Made by a program: the position numbers and the translations under genes
The notes under the pieces: model-generated
Told to the model about the DNA's origin: nothing
Seen by the model: the letters and a program-made list of their open reading frames with translations, nothing else
The model's database searches: none
DNA from: Ideonella livida
Lineage (GTDB): Bacteria > Pseudomonadota > Gammaproteobacteria > Burkholderiales > Burkholderiaceae_C
Direction: 5' to 3'
NCBI RefSeq assembly: GCF_010499455.1
Contig: NZ_JAAGOH010000016.1
Location: 1 to 64,000 of the forward strand
Length of the DNA stretch: 64,000 nucleotides
Shown: positions 57,774 through 64,000 of the stretch, piece after piece
Layout: each line of letters begins with the position of its first letter
Numbering within the stretch: the first letter of the stretch is position 1

Positions 57774-59005
57774 TGATGGCCAGGGACAGCAAGGATCTCG
57801 TCGTCGGTCTGGACGTGGGCACCGCCAAGGTGATGGCGGTGGTGGGCGAGGTGGTCGGGCAGGAACTGCGCCTGGCCGGCCTGGGGGTGGCGACTTCGCA
57901 TGGCCTCAAGCGGGGCGTGGTGGTCAACATCGAGGCCACGGTGCAGTCCATCCAGCAGGCCCTCAAGGAGGCCGAGATGATGGCCGCCTGCAAGATCGAG
58001 ACGGTGTGCACCAGCATCAGCGGCAGCCACATCCGGGGCCAGAACTCCACCGGCATGGTCATCGTGCGCGAGAACCGCGAGGTGACGCCGGTGGACGTGG
58101 CCCGGGTGATCGAGACCGCCAAGGCCATCAACATTCCCAACGATCAGCGCCTGCTGCTGGTGGAGCCCCAGGAGTTCGTGATCGACGGCCAGGAAGTCAA
58201 GGAGCCGGTGGGCATGAGCGGCAGCCGGCTCGAGGTCAAGGTGCACATCGCCACCGGGGCGCAGAGTGCGGCGGAGAACATGCTCAAGTGCGTGCGCCGC
58301 TGCGGGTTGGAGGTGGATGTGCTGGCCCTGGGCCCTACCGCCACTGCCGCGGCCGTCCTGACCGATGACGAGCGGCAGCTGGGTGTGGCCGTGGTGGACA
58401 TCGGCGCCGGCACCACCGATGTGGCCATCTACACCGAGGGCTCCATTCGCCACACCGCGGTGATTCCCATTGCCGGTGACCTGATCACCAGCGACATCGC
58501 CATGGCGCTGCGCACGCCGACCAAGGATGCCGAGGAGATCAAGGTCGAGTACGGTGTGGCCAAGCAGCTGATGGCCGATCCGGGCGATCAGGTGGAGGTG
58601 CCCGGTCTGGGCGACCGTGCGCCGCGCATGATCAGCCGCCAGGCGCTGGCCGGTGTGATCGAGCCGCGTGTGGAGGAGATCTTCCACCACGTGCACCAGG
58701 CCATCCGCGAGTCCGGTTACGAGGAGCTGCTCTCCTCAGGCATCGTCCTGACGGGCGGCACCGCCGTCATGCCCGGGATGATCGAGCTGGCTGAAGACAT
58801 TTTCCTGCGGCCGGTGCGCCGTGGGCTTCCGATATACGCCGGTCCCTTGTACGACATGGTCGCCAACCCCCGCTCCGCCACGGTGATGGGCCTGCTGGAG
58901 CAGGCTCGCGTGGCGCGTGTGCGCGGGCAGAAGGTGGCGCAGCGCACGGGATCGGTGGGGACGGTGTTGGGCAGGGTCCGGGATTGGTTCCTGGGCAATT
59001 TCTGA
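57773..59005 (+). CDS. ftsA: Cell division protein FtsA
   Basis: FtsA (410 residues) is an actin-like ATPase that ties FtsZ to the membrane. The nucleotide-binding segments are VVGLDVGTAKVMAVV, VVDIGAGTTDVAIYTEGS and SGIVLTGGTAVMPG. The C-terminal amphipathic helix (GRVRDWFLGNF) is the membrane-targeting sequence. Two ATGs in a row (57773 and 57776) can start translation. ftsZ follows after 102 bp. Confidence 0.97.
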   Translation: MMARDSKDLVVGLDVGTAKVMAVVGEVVGQELRLAGLGVATSHGLKRGVVVNIEATVQSIQQALKEAEMMAACKIETVCTSISGSHIRGQNSTGMVIVRENREVTPVDVARVIETAKAINIPNDQRLLLVEPQEFVIDGQEVKEPVGMSGSRLEVKVHIATGAQSAAENMLKCVRRCGLEVDVLALGPTATAAAVLTDDERQLGVAVVDIGAGTTDVAIYTEGSIRHTAVIPIAGDLITSDIAMALRTPTKDAEEIKVEYGVAKQLMADPGDQVEVPGLGDRAPRMISRQALAGVIEPRVEEIFHHVHQAIRESGYEELLSSGIVLTGGTAVMPGMIELAEDIFLRPVRRGLPIYAGPLYDMVANPRSATVMGLLEQARVARVRGQKVAQRTGSVGTVLGRVRDWFLGNF

Positions 59006-59107
59006 TGGGGCTTGCCCGCAACAGTGGCCGGTACAGGCCTCGGGCGATGCGATGATCAACGGCATAGGCGCAACGGCAATTGCGCGACAGGCAACAGGAG
59101 CACACAG

Positions 59108-60412
59108 ATGTCCATCGAAATGATTGAGGACTTCAACAAGGGTACCCAGATCAAGGTGATCGGGGTGGGCGGTGGTGGAGGCAACGCCGTCGAGCACATG
59201 ATCAGCCAGGGTGTGCAGGGTGTGGAGTTCATCTGCGCCAACACCGATGCCCAGGCGCTCAACCGCAGCCAGGCTGGCACCCTCGTGCAGCTGGGCGAAT
59301 CCGGCCTGGGGGCCGGCTCCAAGCCTGAAGTGGGCAAGGCTTCGGCCGAGCAGGCCGAGGCCCGCATCCGCGAGGCCATCTCCGGCGCCAACATGCTGTT
59401 CATCACCGCCGGCATGGGCGGTGGCACCGGCACCGGGGCTGCGCCCGTCATCGCCCGGCTGGCCCGTGAGATGGGGATCTTGACCGTGGGCGTGGTGACC
59501 AAGCCGTTCGCCTTCGAGGGGGGCCGCCGCTGCAAGCAGGCCGAGACCGGGGTGACGGAGCTGGAGGCCAACGTCGATTCCCTGATCGTCGTGCTCAACG
59601 AGAAGCTGCTCGAGGTGCTGGGCGACGACGTCACCCAGGACGAGGCTTTTGCCCACGCCAACGATGTGCTCAAGAACGCGGTGGGCGGCATCAGCGACAT
59701 CATCCACATCCCGGGTCTGGTCAACGTCGACTTTGAAGACGTCAAGACCGTGATGAGCGAGCCGGGCAAGGCCATGATGGGCACCGCCATGGCCAGTGGC
59801 CCCGACCGGGCCGCCAAGGCCGCTGAGGCCGCCGTCACCTGCAAGCTGCTGGAGGGCATCGACCTCTCCGGCGCCCGTGGCGTGCTGGTGCTGATCGCGG
59901 CGTCCCGCGGCAACTTCCGCCTGGCCGAGGTGCGCAGCGCCATGTCCACCATCGGCCGCTACGCAGCCCAGGATGCGCATGTGATCTACGGCACCGCCTA
60001 CGAGGAGTCTCTGGGCGACCAGCTGCGGGTGACGGTCATCGCCACCGGTCTGACCTCGTCCAAGCAGCGCGCCCAGGCGCCGCTGACCGTGGTGCCGCAA
60101 GCGGCCACGGTGCCGGCCTCGGCGGCGGCTCAGCCGGCCGTTGCCGCACAGCCGGTGGTGCAGCCGGCTGCCCAGGCCGCTGTCCACGCCTCGGCCACGA
60201 CTCAGGTCAACCTGCGCACCGGCACCGACAACCTGCCGGTCATGGGCGCCATGGTCAGTGGCGTGGCCACCCCCGCCGCAGCCCCGGAGCACCTGGTGCC
60301 CAGCGTCTGGCGCAGCGGTCGCACGCAGGCTGCGGCCAAGGTCGAGGCGCTGAGCTCCAATGGCATGGAGGAGATCGAGATCCCGGCGTTCCTGCGCAAG
60401 CAGGCCGACTGA
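59108..60412 (+). CDS. ftsZ: Cell division protein FtsZ
   Basis: FtsZ (434 residues) is the tubulin-like GTPase that forms the division ring. The GTP-binding motif MGGGTGTGAAPVIA, the N-terminal VIGVGGGGGNAVEHM and the T7 loop region NVDFEDVKTVMSEPGKAM are all present. After the core comes an Ala/Gln/Pro/Val-rich disordered linker. The end has the conserved peptide EEIEIPAFLRKQAD, the docking site for FtsA and ZipA. GGAG lies 7 nt upstream of the ATG. Confidence 0.98.
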   Translation: MSIEMIEDFNKGTQIKVIGVGGGGGNAVEHMISQGVQGVEFICANTDAQALNRSQAGTLVQLGESGLGAGSKPEVGKASAEQAEARIREAISGANMLFITAGMGGGTGTGAAPVIARLAREMGILTVGVVTKPFAFEGGRRCKQAETGVTELEANVDSLIVVLNEKLLEVLGDDVTQDEAFAHANDVLKNAVGGISDIIHIPGLVNVDFEDVKTVMSEPGKAMMGTAMASGPDRAAKAAEAAVTCKLLEGIDLSGARGVLVLIAASRGNFRLAEVRSAMSTIGRYAAQDAHVIYGTAYEESLGDQLRVTVIATGLTSSKQRAQAPLTVVPQAATVPASAAAQPAVAAQPVVQPAAQAAVHASATTQVNLRTGTDNLPVMGAMVSGVATPAAAPEHLVPSVWRSGRTQAAAKVEALSSNGMEEIEIPAFLRKQAD

Positions 60413-60414
60413 GA

Positions 60415-60450
60415 TCCGCCCGGCATGGCGGTCCGCCAGCTCCGGGCGGA
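60415..60450 (+). terminator. Nested stem-loop just after ftsZ
   Basis: An outer 9-bp stem (TCCGCCCGG with CCGGGCGGA) encloses an inner perfect hairpin (TGGCGG-T-CCGCCA). It begins 2 nt after the ftsZ stop. No T-tract follows, so it may stabilise the mRNA 3' end or assist rho-dependent termination. Confidence 0.5.
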
Positions 60451-60585
60451 CGCCCTCCAGCTCCTGACCTGTGTCGGTGACCGGCGCCGCTAGCCTGTCG
60501 CCGTGCATCACCTGGCCTTGCCGCGCTGCGGTGGAAAGATGATCTGCGCCACTTGCCGGTGGCGCGTTGCGTGTCCCGCATGGCC

Positions 60586-60608
60586 GCCCCGACGGGTTTC
60601 GTCGGGGC
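60586..60608 (+). terminator. Hairpin between ftsZ and the response regulator
   Basis: An 8-bp stem (GCCCCGAC with GTCGGGGC) has a 7-nt loop containing GTTTC. It lies in the otherwise gene-free 287-bp gap after ftsZ. There is no T-tract; the function is uncertain. Confidence 0.35.
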
Positions 60609-60686
60609 CCGTGCCGCTGTCCCTCAGCCGGGCGACACATCCCGTCCGCCATGGCGTGGGCGCTCTGGCCGGCCGGAGCACGACCC

Positions 60687-60692
60687 TACACT
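60687..60692 (+). promoter_or_regulatory. -10-like TACACT close to the response regulator start
   Basis: TACACT ends 7 nt before the ATG at 60700, with no Shine-Dalgarno sequence between and no clear -35 box. It is a candidate leaderless promoter for the two-component pair. Confidence 0.35.
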
Positions 60693-60699
60693 CCCGCCG

Positions 60700-61353
60700 A
60701 TGAAGTCTCCCCTGACCGTCGTCATCATCGAGGATGACGAGCGCTTCCGCGCCGCGTTCGCAGCTTCGGTGTCGGCAGCGCCGGACATGCGGCTGGCCGG
60801 CACTGCCGCCGACCTGCCTCAGGGTCTGCAACTGCTGCGGGACAGCCGCCCCGACGTGGTGCTGGTGGATCTGGGCCTGCCCAGCGGCAGTGGCATCGAG
60901 CTCATCCGATTTGCCCACCAACAGTTGCCTGACACCGATGTGATGGTGGTTTCAGTCTTTGGCGACGAGCCCCACGTCATGGCCTCACTCGAAGCAGGGG
61001 CCACCGGCTACCTGCTCAAGGACACCCGTGCGGCCGACCTGACCGAACAGATCCGCACCCTGCACGCGGGGGGCAGCCCCATCAGCCCCGTGATCGCTCG
61101 GCAGCTGCTGCTGCGGCTGGCGCCGGGTCCCCAGCCGCCGGTGGCCGGGGATGACGGATTGCTCAGCGCCCAGGAGCGCCAGGTGCTCACCTACAGCGCC
61201 AAGGGCTTCAACTTCGAGGAGATCGCCCGGATGATGGGGGTCTCCCGCCACACGGTGATGACCTACGTGAAGCGCAGCTACCGCAAGCTCCAGGTCCACT
61301 CCAAGACCGAAGCCATTTACGAGGCGCGCAAGCTGGGTCTTGTGCGTGACTGA
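60700..61353 (+). CDS. NarL/FixJ-family response regulator
   Basis: This 217-residue regulator has a receiver domain (residues 5-120) with the acidic pocket IIEDDERF, phospho-acceptor Asp57 in VVLVDLGLP, and Lys in GYLLKDT. The LuxR-type HTH domain (about 150-215) has LSAQERQVLTYSAKGFNFEEIA and VSRHTVMTYVKRSYRKL. The kinase gene starts inside its last codons. It probably controls target genes in response to an envelope or external signal. The target is unknown. Confidence 0.93.
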   Translation: MKSPLTVVIIEDDERFRAAFAASVSAAPDMRLAGTAADLPQGLQLLRDSRPDVVLVDLGLPSGSGIELIRFAHQQLPDTDVMVVSVFGDEPHVMASLEAGATGYLLKDTRAADLTEQIRTLHAGGSPISPVIARQLLLRLAPGPQPPVAGDDGLLSAQERQVLTYSAKGFNFEEIARMMGVSRHTVMTYVKRSYRKLQVHSKTEAIYEARKLGLVRD

Positions 61354-63310
61354 GGCCCTGAGGCCGCCTGGCAGCCCACGGCCTTGGCGCGATTGGGGCG
61401 GCTTGCTCACCCTGTTGCTGGCCCTCACGGCCGCCGTGCTGTGGGTGGCCAGCGACGGCTGGCTGGGTCCCGGCTCCCGCAGCGCCGAGTTTGGCGAGCT
61501 CCGGGCCTACACCACCCTCTCGACCCAGGCCCCGGGGCCCCGGCAGGGCGGCTTGGAGCCTCGTGTGCCGCCGCCAAGCCCCGGGTCCGGGGCCTGGCAG
61601 CCGGCGGGCCTGCCGACCCAGGTCCGCGGCGATCCCGGGCAACAGGGCTTCCGCCTCACCTGGTATGCCCTGAGTTTTCGCGCGCCGCCCGCACTGGCCG
61701 CCCAGGAGGGTGGACCCCTCGCGCTGTATGTGCCCCGCATCAGCCATGGGGCCGTGCAGGTCCTGCGGCTGGAGGAGGGGCGCTGGATTGTCCGATGGGA
61801 CGGCTCCGACCTGGCGCGCGAACAGTGGAACCGCCCCCTGCTGGTGCAGGTTGGTGAGATGCCCCCAGGCGGCGAGCCGCTGCAGCTGGCGTTGCGGGTC
61901 AGCCATGCTGCAGGCGAAACCCATGCCATCACCACCGCCATGGTCGGTCCCTTGACCGAACTGCAGCCGCTGGCTGAACGGCGAGAGCTGCTGCAGCGGG
62001 TTCTGCCCCTCATCAGCAGCCTCGCCTTTCTCTCGCTGGGCTTGGTGGCGCTGTTCCACTGGCTGGGGGATCCGCATGAGCGTGCCTACCTGTACTTCAG
62101 CCTGACGGCCCTGGCCTGGACGGCTCGCAATCACGCCTTCTTTGGCGTGCCGCCCGCCGATCCCTTCTGGCGGCAGTGGCTGGGATGGCTGCACGGGGTC
62201 TCCCTGTCCTGGGTGATGCTGTTCATCCTGCTGTTCGCCTTGCGTTTCGGGACGCGCCCCCCGGCGGTGCGCCTGTCCGGTCTGGTGCTGGCCGTGGTCC
62301 TGGTCTCCGCGGTGTCTGCGCCCTGGAGCGGTGGAGAGTTCCCTGCGATGGAGGCGCTGCGGCCTTGGCTCAGTGCCGGCCTGGCAGCGAGCATGCTCGC
62401 CTTGCTGGGCTGGCAGGCCCGTCATGCCGGCACCGAGCTGCGGCTGCTGGCCGGCGCATTGGGGCTGACGGCCTTGGCCGCGGTCCACGACCAGGCCCTG
62501 GCCCTGGGCCTGGTGCCGCCAGATGCCATCTACCTGCTGCCCTTGGCGTCCCTGCTGATCTTCCTGGCCTTCCTGCAGGCGGCGCAGCTGCGGTATGCGC
62601 AGGCGGTGCGGCAGGTGGAGACGGCCAATCAGCAGCTGGAGGACCGGCTGCGCCAACGCGAGTCGGAGCTGCAGGCCAACCATGAGCGCCTGCGGCAGGT
62701 GGAGCGCGACCAGGCCCTGCTGCGGGAGCGCCAGCGCCTGATGCATGACATGCACGACGGCCTGGGCTCCACGCTGATGTCCACGCTGGTGGTGGTGGAG
62801 CAGGGCCGGCTGGAGCGTGAGGAGGTGGTCGAGTTGCTGCGGGAGTGCGTGGATGACCTGCGCCTGGTCATCGATTCCCTGGAACCGGTGGAGCAGGACC
62901 TGCTGACACTGCTGGCGTCGCTGCGTCACCGCCTGGGCCGGCGCCTAGAAGGGGCGGGCCTGGCCCTGCATTGGCAGGTGCAGGACGTGCCACCGCTGGC
63001 CTGGCTGCATCCACCCGACGCCTTGCAGATCCTGCGCCTGGTGCAGGAGGCCCTGACCAATGTGCTCAAGCATTCGCGTGCGTCCCAGGTCAGCATCGAG
63101 GTCCACCAGCAGGGTGAGGACATCGAGGTGGCCATCGTCGACGACGGGGTGGGCTTCGACCCCGATCAGGTGGTGCCGGGGCGTGGGTTGCGGCACCTGG
63201 GCCAGCGTGCCGCTCGCCTGGGCGCGCACGTGCAGGTGCGCAGCGCGCCGGGCCAGGGCACCCGCGTCCAGTTGCTGCTGCCCTTGCACCGCAGTGCGCC
63301 GGGGCATTGA
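61346..63310 (+). CDS. Membrane sensor histidine kinase (NarX/DesK-like, 7TM sensor)
   Basis: This is a 654-residue kinase. One N-terminal membrane segment (about 16-36) is followed by an extracytoplasmic beta-rich region (about 40-215), then seven hydrophobic segments (about 220-415), resembling the 7TMR-DISM layout. A coiled coil (QVETANQQLEDRLRQRESEL) follows. The HisKA_3 dimerisation helix carries phospho-His470 in LMHDMHDGLGSTL. The HATPase has LVQEALTNVLKHS, VDDGVGF and GRGLRHLGQRA. Start codon GTG 61346 overlaps the regulator gene by 8 bases; TTG at 61340 is an alternative. The sensed signal is unknown. Confidence 0.88.
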   Translation: MTEALRPPGSPRPWRDWGGLLTLLLALTAAVLWVASDGWLGPGSRSAEFGELRAYTTLSTQAPGPRQGGLEPRVPPPSPGSGAWQPAGLPTQVRGDPGQQGFRLTWYALSFRAPPALAAQEGGPLALYVPRISHGAVQVLRLEEGRWIVRWDGSDLAREQWNRPLLVQVGEMPPGGEPLQLALRVSHAAGETHAITTAMVGPLTELQPLAERRELLQRVLPLISSLAFLSLGLVALFHWLGDPHERAYLYFSLTALAWTARNHAFFGVPPADPFWRQWLGWLHGVSLSWVMLFILLFALRFGTRPPAVRLSGLVLAVVLVSAVSAPWSGGEFPAMEALRPWLSAGLAASMLALLGWQARHAGTELRLLAGALGLTALAAVHDQALALGLVPPDAIYLLPLASLLIFLAFLQAAQLRYAQAVRQVETANQQLEDRLRQRESELQANHERLRQVERDQALLRERQRLMHDMHDGLGSTLMSTLVVVEQGRLEREEVVELLRECVDDLRLVIDSLEPVEQDLLTLLASLRHRLGRRLEGAGLALHWQVQDVPPLAWLHPPDALQILRLVQEALTNVLKHSRASQVSIEVHQQGEDIEVAIVDDGVGFDPDQVVPGRGLRHLGQRAARLGAHVQVRSAPGQGTRVQLLLPLHRSAPGH

Positions 63311-63415
63311 CCTGTCTGCAGGGCCAGCCGCTGGGGGATAGTCGACAATACCGACGGTCGTCACCGGTGCGCGGACACGGGGTCCCTGCGTCGGCAGGGC
63401 GGCGCCGTCAGCCTC

Positions 63416-64000
63416 ATGCTCCAGCAACGCACCCTCCAATCCCTCACCCGCGCCGTGGGCGTGGGCCTGCACAGCGGCCAGCGGGTCGAACTGACCTTGC
63501 GGCCCGCGCCGCCGGACACCGGCATCGTCTTCCGCCGGGTGGACCTGCCGCAGCCGGTGGACATCCCCGTGCGCTTTGACTCGGTCAGCGACACCCGCAT
63601 GGCCTCCACCATCACGCCGGGGGGCGATCCGCACGGTCCCCGGGTGCAGACCATCGAGCACCTGATGTCGGCCTGTTGCGGGTTGGGTATCGACAACCTC
63701 TACATCGACATCACCGCCGACGAGGTGCCCATCCTGGATGGCTCCTCCGCAAGCTTCGTGTTCCTGCTGCAAAGTGCGGGCATCGAGTTGCAGGCGGCGC
63801 CCAAGCGCTTCCTCAAGGTCAAGAAGGCCGTGGAGGTGCGCGAAGGGGAGGGCGCGCGCCTGATGTGGGCCCGCCTGGAGCCCTTCCACGGCTACAAACT
63901 GACCTTCAAGATCGACTTCAACCACCCGGCGGTGGACGCCACCGGGCAAGAGGTGGTGTTTGACATGGGCTCAGGGCGCTACAAGCGAGACATCGCCCGG
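63416..64000 (+). CDS. lpxC: UDP-3-O-acyl-N-acetylglucosamine deacetylase (C-terminus beyond window)
   Basis: LpxC is the zinc deacetylase that commits precursors to lipid A. The first 195 codons are in the window. The N-terminal [20 protein letters not shown], the zinc ligand His in [10 protein letters not shown] and the substrate region [26 protein letters not shown] are present. The two other zinc ligands lie beyond the edge. In most relatives lpxC follows ftsZ closely; here the two-component pair intervenes. Confidence 0.96.
   Translation, partial: MLQQRTLQSLTRAVGVGLHSGQRVELTLRPAPPDTGIVFRRVDLPQPVDIPVRFDSVSDTRMASTITPGGDPHGPRVQTIEHLMSACCGLGIDNLYIDITADEVPILDGSSASFVFLLQSAGIELQAAPKRFLKVKKAVEVREGEGARLMWARLEPFHGYKLTFKIDFNHPAVDATGQEVVFDMGSGRYKRDIAR

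Overview
The window is a GC-rich (about 70%) chromosomal segment from a betaproteobacterium of the order Burkholderiales, most likely the Rubrivivax/Leptothrix/Ideonella neighbourhood. The evidence is gene order (ABC exporter-bolA-murA-his operon, a full division and cell wall cluster from mraZ to ftsZ then lpxC, lolB-ispE-tRNA-prs-rplY, nadK-recN-rapZ), the short HisZ-dependent HisG, a PEP-CTERM protein and the protein sequences. No prophage, insertion sequence, CRISPR array or replication origin is visible; most of the window is core genome.

Layout. 1-8.2 kb: a ProQ/FinO RNA chaperone (cut by the window edge), a DUF4197 exported protein, a secreted copper-radical oxidase beside a small PEP-CTERM protein, a YkgJ-type cysteine cluster protein, an OmpA-family lipoprotein, the Fe-S carrier Mrp/ApbC and a large exported beta-propeller-like protein. 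8.4-21.6 kb: ABC exporter, bolA, murA, then hisG-hisD-[TPR/methyltransferase-like protein, VapB-like antitoxin, PIN toxin]-hisC-hisB-hisH-hisA-hisF, followed by rsmD, coaD and a 2[4Fe-4S] ferredoxin. The three inserted genes are the main accessory feature: a toxin-antitoxin pair lies inside the histidine operon, its promoter region carries a nested palindrome, and the toxin stop codon overlaps the hisC start. 21.6-29.3 kb (minus strand): TPR protein-lolB-ispE-tRNA-Gln-prs-rplY, argP, and pth with a small exported protein. The last third of ispE and the adjoining spacer are much AT-richer than everything around them. 29.4-33.5 kb: mutM, a dynamin-like GTPase and mutY. 33.5-40.6 kb: nadK-recN-rapZ-LON-domain gene, divergent hrcA, a small membrane protein and cysK. 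40.8-42.4 kb: RNase P RNA and an exported alpha-carbonic anhydrase.

42.7-64 kb: the dcw cluster (mraZ, rsmH, ftsL, ftsI, murE, murF, mraY, murD, ftsW, murG, murC, ddl, ftsQ, ftsA, ftsZ) reads as one tightly packed transcription unit. Many genes join through ATGA overlaps, behind a clear sigma-70 promoter and MraZ-type direct repeats. Between ftsZ and lpxC lies a two-component system (NarL/FixJ-type regulator plus a membrane histidine kinase), placed between the division and lipid A genes.

Several transcription units (ABC exporter, bolA, pth, mutM, nadK, hrcA, response regulator) have a -10-like hexamer only 5-9 nt before the start codon and no Shine-Dalgarno sequence. This suggests leaderless or nearly leaderless mRNAs. 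All function calls come from reading the sequence; no database search was run.
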